A stretch of 64,000 nucleotides of DNA from Sepioteuthis lessoniana (lineage: Eukaryota > Mollusca > Cephalopoda > Myopsida > Loliginidae): positions 56,234,809 through 56,298,808 of the forward strand of contig OY757911.1 of the NCBI GenBank assembly GCA_963585895.1, written 5' to 3'. Shown piece after piece: positions 11,938 through 23,393 of the stretch. Position 1 is the first letter of the stretch. Each line of letters starts with the position of its first letter. Made by a program: the position numbers and the translations under genes. Below the pieces are notes generated by a model, which worked only from the letters and a program-made list of their open reading frames with translations, was not told the origin of the DNA and did not search any database.

Positions 11938-11940
<3 letters not shown>

Positions 11941-11993
<53 letters not shown>
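11941..11993. repeat. (TA)n microsatellite
   Basis: Perfect TA run of 53 bases abutting the family E repeat. Confidence 0.92.
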
Positions 11994-11995
<2 letters not shown>

Positions 11996-13579
11996 ATTTC
12001 ATTCTGTATGTGTATGTCAATCACAGTTACTTTCATGTACATGTAAGTCTATAGTAATGCGTACGATTTTTTATACGTGTATATATTATACATACAAATA
12101 TGTTTATTTGTATGATTATCTGTGTATATGCTTATACAACAGTAAATTACTGTGTTGACGACCACATTGCTGTTCACAAAATCGTCTAACTGCCATCCAT
12201 AAAATTCAAAATAGCAAAGGTGGTAGCTTTTGTCATATTCTATTCCTTTTTCTTTGTTGTTAGATTCTTTTAAATTAACTGAGCTGAAGATCGCATTTAG
12301 AAAATTAATGAGCGCAAAAATGACCCGGACTTCAATAAAATGTGGAAATAGACAAGACAAGAAGGAAACAAAACAAAGATTAAACCTTATAAATAAACGA
12401 TAATTTAATTCCAAGAACAAAAGTCTAAGAATTGTAAATATATTACAATGGAACTAACGAATGCCAAATGCAAATAAGTAAAACTAGACATAAAAATCTA
12501 AAAACAAAAAAACAATCATTCCCCAGGATGAAAATACGAATGTAGATTTTGTCTTCATCATAACATTTTGACATGTTTTTTTTTAGACATTTATTTAGAT
12601 AATTCAATAACATCATGAGAAGGAAAATTATAAAAAAAATGAACAGAATGTAAAAGAAATAAACTTTCTTTTCATCATAACTGTCATCCATGCAACTGAT
12701 TTATAGAGATAATAAAAACAGTTGTAGCTATGCAGTCAACATCGACCGTCTGGCTTACCTAGTCTATAATCAGTCATTTTGACCTTCTTCGCAACAAAAC
12801 CGATTGAAATTTTTACTCGAATGCATAAAAATAAAAAAAAATATAGAGAAAATATGTTTTCCAAATAAATAGTATACTTACATATGTATTTGAGTGGGTG
12901 TACGCATATATGTATTTATATAAACACATACCACTTTAGGAATTATCTCTTACTGTTTCTGTCAGTGGATATTTCATATGTACATACGTCTACTTTAAGT
13001 ACTTATGTTTTTATACTTAAAGTGAGAGTGATCGATATATTGATCAATTTCATGCAACGTTTACATATTCCGTCTGATAATTCACATGTTTATATGCATG
13101 GGTTTACGCATTAGTAAAATCATAAAATCTGATCATGTAATATAAGTAGTGGGAAAAAAAATCAGTCTTATAATCTTTTAAGCATCGAACCTTTTTTGCC
13201 GAAACTTAGAATACGCTAATGTGAAGCCCTCCACTCAAAATAAGGAAATAAAAAGAGTCCTGAGTTTGACAATAATCTACGTCTTTCGTGAGGCTCTGGG
13301 TTGATTGGTATTGATTCTTTTAATTCTTCCCTGGTTCACAATAACTAGGAGAGTTGACACGTGATATGGTCACATCTTTGAGTTAAATGAGTCTGTCTGA
13401 AAATCATTCGTATTTGAGAAGAACCCTCAATTCCATATAAATATAAATCATTTGTATTGATAATAGTTATTCGGTGCTATAACTGTTTAATAAGGACTAT
13501 TATTAGTAACTTGAAACTAGATTACAGTATTAAAAGTAATCACTTAGATTAAACAGAAATAGCAACTTAAAACCTGGTA
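11994..13579. other. AT-rich stretch without a recognised gene
   Basis: The open frames here are lysine-, isoleucine- or tyrosine-rich and look like products of composition. No domain or repeat family is recognised. Confidence 0.5.

Positions 13580-13636
<57 letters not shown>
13580..13636. repeat. (ATT)n microsatellite
   Basis: A run of ATT trinucleotides of about 57 bases. Confidence 0.93.
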
Positions 13637-13638
<2 letters not shown>

Positions 13639-13734
13639 GGAATACATGAAACAATTAAATTATGTGCAAATTATTAGTATTACATAAACGTTTATACAGT
13701 GAACTATGAATAATACTTAAACCGATTCATTTTT

Positions 13735-13905
13735 TCCCATTTGTGAAACCCTTACATAGTGGGCCTGGGAATTATAGCAATGAATAGGCGTTTCCATGTT
13801 AACTAAATCTCAAGAACTGCAGCCAAATCATCTAATGACGTTGACTGTTTGATTGAGGGGAGTTTTACTCCTGTAAATTGGATAGCAGCAGAAAATTCTA
13901 AGCCC
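13735..13905 (-). repeat. Composite repeat D head fragment
   Basis: The reverse complement contains AGGAGTAAAACTCCCCTCAA and CCTATTCATTGCTATAATTC followed by CCCACTATG. These align with the head modules at 10418-10640 and 38228-38455. The minisatellite and tail are not attached here. Confidence 0.5.
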
Positions 13906-14310
13906 TGAGGGCATGGTTAGTAAGTATCTATTAATTAGATGGATTTCTAAAAGTTTTGTCTTTTAAAGGATATATAGTTTCACATGTGATAATTCACGTG
14001 TGATTATGAGGAAAACTTAACTTCATGCTTAAACTATTTCTGACTGCATAGGAATAGTATTATTCTTTTCTAAGATGATATATTTAAGTAAAGTCTCCAT
14101 TCAATTAGTTCTTGCTTTAGAATCAAATACGTCTCATCTATTCCGACAGAAGCAGTATTGGGCTCATTTTGAGAATAAATTTGACAATATAAGAAATCTA
14201 GAAGTATATATATTTAGACAGAATATTTGGGAAAATCAGGGATTATTCTTGTCATTTTACTTTTTTCTGTTGAAAATTTTATACTAATTGCGATTAGTGC
14301 TTTTGACAAA

Positions 14311-14386
14311 ATAACTAAAGGATAACTTAAGGGACTGGAGGACTTGGAAGTTGACGGACGAGTGTAGACCATGATGTGAAAAACTC

Positions 14387-14423
<37 letters not shown>

Positions 14424-14670
14424 CTTCACTACAGTAACTAGAGGACTATTAAAGTGAGTGGATGACTTGGGAATTAGAGGAGGAGTGGAGATCATCCAAA
14501 CTACAGCATTGTTGAGAACGTCTAGAATACTGAGAACAGTCCTGGAGACTTGAGGAGACTTGTTGTCACTCAAACTCCAAGAAAAAATCATCAGCAAAGG
14601 CTGATGTGTAAAACTCTGCAGGAGTAACAATAAAACTAATAGAAATGTGGCAAAACAGCAGTAGTACATG
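14311..14670 (+). pseudogene. RLE-type LINE 3' end fragments with (ATA)n
   Basis: Two short plus-strand pieces of the C-terminus of the same LINE family seen at 45.9-47.7 and 56 kb. The first, at about 14320-14385, reads GLEDLEV-GRV. The second, at about 14440-14630, reads through stops and frameshifts to an NTENSPGDLRRLV-like end. An (ATA)n run at 14388-14421 separates them. In intact relatives this end follows the VTVIPIVIGALG block. Non-functional. Confidence 0.55.
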
Positions 14671-14834
14671 ATAGTGACAGTAATACCATTTGTAGTCAGA
14701 AAATTAGGAACAATCTACTGAAACTGCAAAATTACAAGGATGAACTTGAGATTATTTGAAGAATCGAAACCATACGTACTACAGCAAAACTACAATCATT
14801 CAGGATACTTACAAGTGTCCGGGAAACCTTATAA

Positions 14835-15562
14835 AGCTTGCTACCTCCTTTATTGAATCCACAGGGGTCGCCTGTTCTGATTCCGTTAGCCATAACCAGG
14901 TACACGTGTTAAGTATTCATGTATTGTTACTCGCCTGCCGTCAAGGTTGAACATGCAACCTCCAGAAGATTATCTCCTTAGAAGCTTAGGGAACCAACGC
15001 CTATAATGCAGGACAATTCAGAGTGAATTTTTGGGACTTATAAACTTAATGTTTTTACTTGACGAGAATTACTACTATTATGTATGATATTTTTACCTAT
15101 GCTCATATTAAGATTTTTTTTCTCATCTAACCATCTTAATTATCGGTTCCCAAATTGTATTCAACTCTATACTTGGTCTACTCCATCCTCCTAGGTTTCC
15201 TGGAGCCGATGTTATGCACTCTGGATAGTTGTTACGATGGAGGTTGTGTTTCAAACTAATCATTTCTTCTTTATATGCATCAGTATCGCTAGTAATGGTT
15301 TTTGCTCGATTTTGTAAGCAACAGTCTATTCCTTTCTTTACCGTATATGGATGATGGGAGTTGAAATTAAGGTACTGTCAAGTGAAGGTGGGATTACGGT
15401 GTACAGATGACCTGAATCCTTGCTCTGTGCATGTTACTAATACACCGAGGAAGGGTAATTCGTTGTCTTGCTCTTTCTCCATAGTGAATTGCATAGATGG
15501 TTTGATTGAGTTCACGTGATCAAGTAATATCTGAAAATCTTCCTGATGAGGCCAGAGAATGA
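14835..15562 (-). pseudogene. Penelope-like element piece, inverted, GIY-YIG deleted
   Basis: Read on the minus strand from about 15562, the RT palm/thumb portion encodes LWPHQEDFQILLDHVNSI and FTMEKEQDNELPFLGVLV. A TGA at about 15378-15380 breaks the frame, which continues as QYLNFNSHHPYTVKKGID and EEMISLKHNLHRNN. The frame then jumps from SAPGNLGG straight to RPSIELNTIWEPIIK, ending at about 15123, so the GIY-YIG nuclease domain present in the plus-strand piece is missing. Non-coding 3' sequence runs on to about 14835, ending in AATAAAGG. The stretch 15563-15671 in this frame is only the antisense of the plus-strand piece. Penelope elements use an RT plus GIY-YIG nuclease to insert copies. 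Confidence 0.8.
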
Positions 15563-16278
15563 ACGGGAGGGGATGTGATATATACCGACAAGAAGAAGTA
15601 CTGGCTATGGGTTTGCCGTTGTCGCCAGTGTTGATTAACATATACATGGAATACTTTTTAAAAAATGGCATTAGGATCTACATCACCAAAGAAGAAATAA
15701 TTAGTCTGAGACACAACTTCCATCGTAACAACGACCAAGACAGCATAACATCGGCTCCAAGAAACGTAGTAAGGAGGATGGATGATAATACCCGAAAACT
15801 CACCACGGTATGTCTGTCCTATATCAAAGGACTAGACGAAAGGATCTAAAAGATATATAGTCATTATGGCATCAGGACAGTATTAACAAGTGGTTCAACT
15901 CTCCGGAGGTATCTCTTCCGGGACAAGCCACCTAGGGAATACAACATGACTAGGATCTGTGTTTACTCCATCTCTTGCAGCTGTGGTAAAATATACAAAG
16001 GTGAGACAGGTCGCCCACTAAAGGTAAGGGTAGAAGAACATCGGAAGGCAGTAGTACGAGGTGAGATTGAAAAGTCGGGTATGGCGGACCATATATGGAA
16101 GGAAAAGGGAAAACATCTGCCCTTGTGGGATAAAGTTGAAATAATTGATAGGGCTGAACATGGAAGGATTAGACATCATTAGGAATCAGCACATATGTTG
16201 GGCTACAATGACCTGCAGAGTAGACCAAGTATAGAGCTGAATACAATATGGGAACCGATAATTAAGAGGGCTAGATGA
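15563..16278 (+). pseudogene. Penelope-like element, RT end and GIY-YIG endonuclease
   Basis: Plus-strand frame with two in-frame stops (15847-15849 and 16180-16182). It opens with the RT block MGLPLSPVLINIYMEYF, lacks the segment that would carry the RT catalytic box and thumb, and resumes at EEIISLRHNFHRNN and SGSTLRRYLFR. It then gives the GIY-YIG-type domain: CVYSISCSCGKIYKGETGR, VRVEEHRKAVVRGEIEKSG, MADHIWKEKGKHLPLWDKV. The C-terminus RPSIELNTIWEPIIKRAR ends in TGA at 16276-16278. The missing middle is the part found on the opposite strand at 14835-15562. The deleted RT core and the stops make it dead. Confidence 0.85.
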
Positions 16279-16567
16279 GAAAAAAATCCGAATATGAGCA
16301 CACAGAATAAAAACCATCATACATAATAGTAGTAATTCAAGTCAAGTAAGATATTTGGTTTATAAATCCCAGAAATTCACTCTGAATTGTCCAGCAGGAC
16401 ACATGGCGTAACGGTTATTGTTGTTGGTTCCCTGAGCTTCTAAGGAGACAATATTCTGGAGGTTACATGTTCAATCCTGACTATATATTAATAACAATAC
16501 AGGAATACTTAACACTTGTACCTGGTTATGGCTAATGGAATCAGAACAGGCGATCCCCGTGGATTTA
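16279..16567 (+). repeat. Penelope 3' UTR with tRNA-like promoter boxes
   Basis: The sequence after the ORF is shared with the inverted copy (reverse complement of 14835-15120). It contains an A-box-like TGGCGTAACGGTTA at about 16405-16418 and a B-box-like ATGTTCAATCCTG at about 16468-16480. Both Penelope copies carry the TTCTGGAGG and GTTCAA part, but the first tRNA-like segment is missing from the inverted copy. It ends in AATAAAGG, which is also where the next repeat begins. Confidence 0.6.
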
Positions 16568-16705
16568 ATAAAGGACATAGTTCGAAGTTCCGTGAAAGTT
16601 CCCGAGTTCGACAAACAAACACGTGAAGAAGGCCGGAGGACATATCGGCCAAAACTTTGTGGAAATAACAATAACTAGGAGGACAATAGTCCGAAAACCC
16701 TCTCA
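16568..16705 (+). repeat. Penelope pseudo-LTR-like direct repeat, copy 1
   Basis: The segment from AATAAAGGACATAGTTCG through ACACGTGAAGAAGGCCGGAG to GACAATAGTCCGAAAACCC reappears at 17354-17447. Direct repeats around the coding part are typical of Penelope-like elements. Confidence 0.6.
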
Positions 16706-17350
16706 GAAATTTAGACAACTAATGTCCAGTCGGTACGGACCTGATACAATATATCAATGGAAACAATTAGGAAAACTTAATCAAAAATTGGCAAGAATGA
16801 CGAACCATCTAACATTCCCATGCCGATGCCGAGACCTCAGGCTAGTTCCACCTGGCTTAACAATGGAAATCCCAGTTCATTCCTGGAGGGTGTAGAAGTA
16901 ACAAAACGTTTAGAGCAGGAATTAATCCGAGATCGAATTCGAGCAAACTCACCTTTCCTGGAAAAAAATATCTGTGATAGATGACAGAATTGAATCCATC
17001 AATTTATGGATAAATCGTCCGAACAGGAATTCCATCTGGTCAAGGCGCGTCAAATTACGAACTTGAAGAAGATGAAAACCACTAATATGAAAATCCAATG
17101 CCATTACTCACCAGTGAAGCCATTGTCTACATCAGTAAGCGACAGTTAAGAACTACGGAAAAATTAGTGCTAAACAAAGGTCTCAACTTCACCACTACCA
17201 TCAAGCAAATTCCTTACTAAGATTAATAACATCAATCGGGGATGCTGCTTTAAAAATACCCAAGGCAAGAACTAATGAACTAAGATGGAAAATGTGACAA
17301 ACACTTGAGAAAACAAAGCCTCCGAAACCTAACATCTCAAAACGTAACGT
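16706..17350 (+). pseudogene. Penelope-like element N-terminal region
   Basis: A second Penelope copy, retaining only its N-terminal part. At 16760-16895 it reads KLARMTNHLTFPCRCRDLR and LVPPGLTMEIPVHSWRV, then breaks. In shifted frames at about 16960-17340 it gives RIESINLWI, DAALKIPKAR and KPPKPNISK, matching the upstream region of Penelope proteins. Many stops and frameshifts. It lies between direct repeats at 16568-16705 and 17354-17447 and has no RT or GIY-YIG. Confidence 0.65.
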
Positions 17351-17353
17351 CTC

Positions 17354-17447
17354 AATAAAGGACGTAGTTCGATGCTCCGTGAAGGTTCCAGAGTTCGACA
17401 AACACGTGAAGAAGGCCGGAGGACAGACAATAGTCCGAAAACCCTTA
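17354..17447 (+). repeat. Penelope pseudo-LTR-like direct repeat, copy 2
   Basis: Repeats the start (AATAAAGGACGTAGTTCG), middle (ACACGTGAAGAAGGCCGGAG) and end (ACAATAGTCCGAAAACCC) of 16568-16705 with an internal deletion. Confidence 0.6.
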
Positions 17448-17466
17448 ATGATAAAAAAAAAACGAC

Positions 17467-17487
17467 TATATATATATATATATGTGT

Positions 17488-17526
<39 letters not shown>

Positions 17527-17651
17527 AATCACAAAGAACTTTTACAGAGTAATATATATATATATATATATATTATATACATGTGTGTGTGTGTGTGTTC
17601 GAGAGAAAGAGAGAGAGAAAGTGTTTTTATCACACAATCTTTACGCCACGG

Positions 17652-17703
<52 letters not shown>
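17467..17703. repeat. Three successive (TA)n(TG)n blocks
   Basis: TA-then-TG tracts start at about 17467, 17551 and 17652, each followed by a related spacer with a TTTAATCACAAAGAAC/TTTATCACACAATC-like core. The block arrangement indicates a degenerate higher-order tandem repeat of about 85-100 bp. All open frames here (Tyr-Ile and Cys-Val repeats) are artefacts. Confidence 0.85.
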
Positions 17704-19437
17704 TTCACCGCTTAGAATATTTACGGTCTCTCTCACTGTCTATCCCTATCTGACACTGCTTTTGGTAAGTGATCTAGATGGCATACGGAGTTTGCAAAAA
17801 TCTAATGGATGTAAGTTTTTCTGCTCCGTAATATGTTGTATATGAAATGACTATTGCATCTCTATTATTGTTTTTTTTTTTTAATTATGTCGTGTTTGTA
17901 TTTATTTTTTACCTGTACTTTGTTTGCAACGAAAAATATATTTCAATCAATGATACTACTTTTGATCAGAAAAAAAATCCGTATTTGATAAACTCTATAA
18001 GATTAACTTTAAGAGAAAATAAATTCATAACACCAACTATTATTCAAACAAAGACAAAGCCTAGAAAAATATGCAGAATTATAATGACAGCGTAATTATA
18101 AAATAACTCAGCAAAGAAAACGCGGTAAACATTTTAAAATAAAACATTTTACTGAACAAAAATCCGACATACACTCAGAGATAAATCTAACTATAAACTA
18201 ATTGACATAAACATAGACACAAATATCATTTAAGAAATACAAAATTCTTCACGACACATGATAAAATATCTATAAAAAAAAAAGAAGGACCAACTTTATT
18301 TAAAAAAACAAATTTTACGGATTACCAAAACTTCCTAATTCGGAAGAATTTAAAACAGCTGTTAAAATTTAAAAAAAAATGATTTTGAAGACACCAAACT
18401 TCCAAACAGCAATGACCGTATATTTAGTATATGGATGTAAGCTCAGTGTACCTGATTAGCAGATTCCGGAAAGTAATAGATATTCTATTTTTAGCATTCC
18501 TGTACAAGATGAAAGGCTACATTAGAGATAACATTTATTTTATAAGCACCATACGACTAAAACAGATATTGATACACTGATGGTGGCATTTAATGGATTA
18601 ATAAGAAAGATTTATATAATTTACTTACACCCATAATTTTAAAGAACTATCATTTTGATACGTTCTTATTAAAACACAAAATGGTCAAATTGATTCAGAT
18701 ATTCGCCAAAAAGCATGAGGCACTAAATGATTCATTCATTTTAAGAGTCATCATCCTAAAATCTACGGACATTCTCTTAGGCTCTGCCACATAGGATCTA
18801 CACTATATTCACCCTCAAAAACCACTAAATGATCCACCCAAAAGAAGTACGCATATTCTTTCATCAGAGAAAATATCCAACAAGTAAATGATTAAAAAAT
18901 GTATACATATATGAAAAAAAAAAAGATAGAACAAATTCCACAATTGAAATCACTCACAGTCTTGTTTTATGTAGCATTTTACATACGTGGATTTTTAAAA
19001 ATATGGATTTTTAAAAATGATACTATTTTTCTTATCGCACTACAAATCGTGCATCCTTTTAAAATGGTGCTGGAGATCAATAACGGAGATGCATGACACA
19101 TTCCGTATCATCGAATTTGTTCTAATTAAGGAGATATTATTGACAGCATGGTCTTAGATGATTCTTGGAATACAGCTTGTGAATGTTTTTATTTCTGTCT
19201 GCAAGTTTACAACTATTTCGATGACCAATAACTGGTATTTTACTCACAGATTTTGGTTTTTTGTTGGGTTTTTCTTTTGTCAGTCTCACTGACGTTCAGT
19301 AAGAAGTTGCTTTCAAATATCATTATTTCCTTAGTAATTTATAATATTCTACTTACTTTCTTCTAGTCTTCTTGAAAATATAAAACTATCACTGTTTCGG
19401 AAAACATATTATTTTTTTCTTGCGGCTTTATTTAGAT

Positions 19438-19439
19438 TT

Positions 19440-19487
<48 letters not shown>

Positions 19488-19498
19488 TTTTTTTTTTT
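19438..19498. repeat. (CTTT)n microsatellite plus poly(T)
   Basis: About 12 CTTT units then a T run. Confidence 0.9.
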
Positions 19499-19720
19499 CG
19501 TTTTCTTTCTTTCTTCAGATGCAGACAACAGCGTTATCTATATATGTCTACAACTGATATGAAAAAAGAAGCTTATATTACTGTTAAGATAATGCTGGTT
19601 GTTCTAACGGCAAATATTTAAATACACAAAATCACATTCATTAAGTTTAACCTTACTTTCTATGGATTCTCTCTGTTACCCTCCATATAAAAAAACTCTC
19701 TCTTTTTCTTAGCTTTTCGC

Positions 19721-19723
<3 letters not shown>

Positions 19724-19769
<46 letters not shown>
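19724..19769. repeat. (CT)n microsatellite
   Basis: Perfect CT run of about 46 bases. Confidence 0.92.
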
Positions 19770-19773
<4 letters not shown>

Positions 19774-20292
19774 TTTTGCTTTTTTCCTCAGCATTTCTTT
19801 TCTCTTCTTTTATTTTACGTATCGTTATTTTGATATTTTTATGCAAAACTTTTTAGCTTTATGTTTTGCTATTACTCTTCCGCCATATAATGTTGTACAA
19901 CTTATTACTTTATATATATATATTGCTAACACGATTCCCTATTTGTGGTTGCACCACTAAAATTAATTTTGAATTAAAATGTTGCCGTACATTGGCTTAT
20001 TACAGGGAATTCCCTTAATCAAGGAATCTATAATGATGGTTTACCCTGCATTTCTTTCTTTCTTTCTTTTGCTTTGCCTCTCTCTTTATTTCACTTACCA
20101 TTTTTTGTCATATTTTTAATGTAAAACTTGGAAATTTTGAAGTTTTTATTTTGCACTTCCAAAAAAACGTTCCCCCAGAGAATTCCCTTAATTAATTTAT
20201 TTGCAAGGAATCGAGGAATATACAATAATACTCTGTAACATAATTTTAAAAGTCTGTGAGTTAAATGTGGAAGAAGCATCATCAGATGGATA

Positions 20293-20350
20293 GTTGGTTG
20301 TTTGGGTTTTATAGCATATCAATCTTTGTAGATTATTTAAAGCCAAATTC
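20293..20350 (-). repeat. LINE 3' tail, shared with SINEs
   Basis: On the minus strand it lies about 110-165 bases downstream of the LINE coding end at 20459 and reads ATTTGGCTTTAAATAATC, then GATATGCTATAAAACCC and CAAACAACC. It is the presumed 3' terminus of that LINE and the likely source of the tails at 41, 2651, 3203, 10857, 38818 and 59373. Confidence 0.6.
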
Positions 20351-20458
20351 TGTCTACATGTATATACATTCAACGAAGCATTTCTGGAGGAATACTAAGT
20401 ACGTAATATTTTCTATAAGTAGGATTTCATTTGTTTGCACTTAACCAGTTTTAATTCG

Positions 20459-20707
20459 TCATATTTTTTCGTACAACCTTGTCTCTCTCAAGAAGGACAG
20501 AATTACATCTATTTTAACTTTTTCGAACAATTCGGTTAAACTAGTCACTTTGAAAAATCGCTTTCCGATGACAGCGAAAGCTCTGCATTCTATAAGAATG
20601 CGTTTAACAGTGCATGTTGTCTGACAGGTCAAACACTGTGCTTGTGGTTCCTGTTGCAGTATAAAAGCGTGAGTAAGCCTTGTATGACCAATGCGCAATT
20701 GGGATAT
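20459..20707 (-). pseudogene. C-terminus of a jockey/I-group LINE RT protein
   Basis: Minus-strand frame reading QLRIGHTRLTHAFILQQ, then a zinc-knuckle-like CLTC...TVKRILIEC in which the usual His is Arg, then FFKVTSLTELFEKVKIDVIL and a terminal LRETRLYEKI. This is the conserved extreme C-terminus of jockey/I/CR1-group LINE proteins. It continues upstream at 24772-24850, beyond an LTR element inserted at ATAT. Taking one ATAT copy, the frame reads across the join as REQIVISQLRIGHTR. The 3' tail at 20293-20350 follows. The catalytic core is not in the window. Confidence 0.75.
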
Positions 20708-21296
20708 TGTGACACAACTCTTCGGCCGTCCTCCGTTACATCAACTTCTTAAAACCATTTCAAGTCTTGGCCGGTGATTCAACTAGTGGTCCACTGGGAT
20801 ATCTGACATTTCTCTACGGCCACAAGAAATACAACAGAGGGAGTGGGAGAAAAAAGAACAAACGAACACTATGGGCTTAGGTCAGCTCTAAGTACAAGGA
20901 TAGTTCTGCGACACTGCATTCCCTGAGCATCTGTAGACTAACGCTGGCGAGTATTTTTCGAAAAAATTCCACAAGGCTACTAGGAATGCCAACTCATCTT
21001 GATTGGTCTTCCCTCACTGCTGACCGTTGTCAACTCAGGACTGCGAACTCATCTTGTCTGTCTTCCTCACTGTCCCTGGACTCTATCTCACACCGACTGG
21101 TCTCTTCTGCTGTCCGTTGTCGACTGCCCCTCTGCGTATCTCTTCGCCAACCCACCTCTTGGGGTTCCTTTTCCAACTCCTTTCCTACCCCATTTCCGGA
21201 TCCGTCCGAGATCTCGAGTCCAAGCCTTTTGTTTGGTTTCGTGACAAGACAGACAAAGGGATTGTATGCTTAGCGGACTAACTGCATAGTGTCACA
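20708..21296 (-). repeat. LTR (3' in element orientation) of LTR element 1
   Basis: Aligns along its length with 24180-24771 at roughly 90 percent by eye, with TGTGACA/TGTCACA ends. GC is higher than the flanks. Confidence 0.9.
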
Positions 21297-21316
21297 TACT
21301 TCTCTTTACTCTTTTT
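21297..21316 (-). other. Polypurine tract of LTR element 1
   Basis: Minus-strand AAAAAGAGTAAAGAGAAGTA lies immediately before the downstream LTR, where plus-strand DNA synthesis of LTR elements is primed. Confidence 0.75.
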
Positions 21317-21720
21317 ATTTATTCACAAAAAATAAATATACAATACAGACATAATTACCACCATGCAAGATGTCACACCATTCAAACGGAGCCCTCCTTG
21401 CTTCTTTCACACGCAATAGAGCTTACCCCATAAAATTACAAAAAAAACTGCTATGCACTGGGATGGCTTACTTCCCCACTCCCCGAAATCACTCTAAAGC
21501 GGAGATTTTGACTACAATCAACCAATCGGTCGAGAAGGACTGTTAACCTGTCTTCTACATTTCTCTTTACGGGTCAAGGGTATTATGGTCTCTGTGGTTA
21601 GCCAAATGCTACGTCAGGACTTAAACACCTTCAGGGGCCTCAATCTATTCGACCCTCACCACATTTCTGCAATATTTTATCTCAGAGGACATTTAAAAAC
21701 CTCTTTTTGTCTTACTCCAA

Positions 21721-21880
21721 CAATACTCCATATGCAGAAACCTTGGAGGACTTTCAAATCACCCCCATTTCATACCACTCCCATCAATATTACATATCCA
21801 GAAACCGTGAAGGACTTTCCAAACACCTCCATTTTTCATACCACCCCGTCAATATTCCATACCCAGAGGACTCCCTGCAA
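21721..21880. repeat. Tandem repeat of about 64 bp inside LTR element 1
   Basis: Units begin CAATACTCCATATGC at 21721, CAATATTACATATCC at 21785 and CAATATTCCATACCC at 21850, about 64-65 bases apart. The third is partial. Confidence 0.7.
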
Positions 21881-23361
21881 TTGTGAGCATCATCAATCTC
21901 AGTAGTTGTTTATGTGTTTCATCGGGAAAAACCCTCAAGGGGGTATCAGAGCATACGTGGCCCCTGGCCCCGTAATTCCAACCCAGTAACAGTTGAACTA
22001 GGGACCTTTCACCATTCCAGCACTCTGTCAGTAATCTCCATGGATTTTCAAAAGGATATATAAAAACAATTGACACCATCCCCCTGATCGCCCAGCCATG
22101 ACCAGTCAGAGTGGGGAGCAACCGGACACCGCCCCGTGCCCAGGCATCGTCCTGCCAACGCCGTCGTCATCCGTCTCTTCGAAGTACCACATTCATCAAA
22201 ACTCATTAATCTGCTTCTTTGCCTTCCAAAATCATTAATTGCATAATTTACTACCCTTGATACTCGACCTCGAAACGGAGGTGATGTGCTCCACCTACAG
22301 GGGGGACATGGACAGACGAAGTGAAGAAGTGCCAAGAGCAATTAAACTGACTAAAAAAAAAAAAAAAACAGAAAATCCATGAATTAAAAAAGAAGAAAAA
22401 AAAAACAAAAAACAATCAGCAAAAAAAAACAAACAAACAAACAAAGCAAATGACAAGGCAAGCTCAACCGAAAAAAATCAACAAAAATCAAGGTAAAGTA
22501 TAACAAAAAGATTAACGAAAATCCACACTAACTAAACAACGAAAAGATAATTCACGCACTAACCAAAAAAAAAAAAAAATAGAAATACAGTAATTTCAAT
22601 AGTCGATATACAAAAAAAAAAAAAAAAAATGAAGCAACGAAAAAAAAATCATTCTCAAGGAATCTCTGTCACGTACCCCACTACCTGCCCTGCGTCTATC
22701 TTCAACCTTTGTCTCTCTTTCTCTTGGAATCTCTCCCCACCTCCACTATTTCTCTCTGCTTTTTTCTTTCCTTCTCTCCTGTCCACTTTGACTTCTTCCC
22801 TTTACCAGGGGTGGTCAGGGTTGGATGGAGGAGACAGCGTTTGCTGCCAACCGTTCTTTTTTTTAGAGTTTGACAAAAAAAAGCAAAAAAACGTTCTACT
22901 TTTCTTTTTAAAATCCAACATTTTACTCATCTTTTTTCTTTTTTTTTTAAACGAGACAAGCATGGATACAATGACAAAAACTTCCTTACCCTTACAATCT
23001 CTCTTTCTCTTTTTACTCACTTTGTCTTCTTTTGTTTTTTATCTTTTTTTTTCTTTGTCTACTCTTCTCCCACTTTTTTTTCATTTTTTCATCTCAGTCC
23101 TTTTTCATTCCTTTGTTCCTCGTTTTTTTTTTCTTCTGTTCTATTCGTTTTTTTTCTCTTCTTTTCGTCCATTCATTGCTCCCTTCATTCTCCTTCTTTT
23201 ATTTTATTTCTTTAGCTGTTCTTCTTTGTCTTTTTTTTGTTTAAATTTTCCGCCATTTTTTTCAATTTTCCATTGGTAGGAGAAGTTCCCCTATCGCCCC
23301 CTTGCACTCAGCACGACTATACGTTGACCAGTCGGTTTGAAACTATCCCAGTGACCCTTCT

Positions 23362-23393
<32 letters not shown>

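Larger units (their letters stand above)
17704..20291. other. AT-rich stretch with (TTTC)n and (TC)n tracts
   Basis: No gene is recognised. It contains a (CTTT)n run at about 19438-19490 followed by T-rich sequence, and a (CT)n run at about 19724-19769. Confidence 0.5.

Noticed and set aside
13580..13636. CRISPR-like regular array
   Set aside because: Simple trinucleotide repeat with no spacers. No direct-repeat/spacer pattern or cas-like gene occurs anywhere in the window.
14214..14669. Minus-strand 151-residue frame
   Set aside because: Antisense of the plus-strand LINE tail plus an (ATA)n run.
15378..15671. Single 97-residue minus-strand frame as one Penelope protein
   Set aside because: Its first 36 or so residues are the antisense of the plus-strand copy. 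Only the part from about 15562 downward is true RT sequence.
20986..21281. Overlapping plus-strand frames in all three phases, repeated at 24474-24812, 31010-31321 and 34188-34525
   Set aside because: They lie in the LTRs, antisense to the element, and recur only because the LTRs recur.
22629..23279. Long plus-strand open frame, 216 residues, Phe/Ser/Leu-rich, looking like a membrane protein
   Set aside because: It lies in a pyrimidine-rich part of the interior of LTR element 1. Overlapping frames share the same bias, with no motif and no relation to the sense strand of the element.
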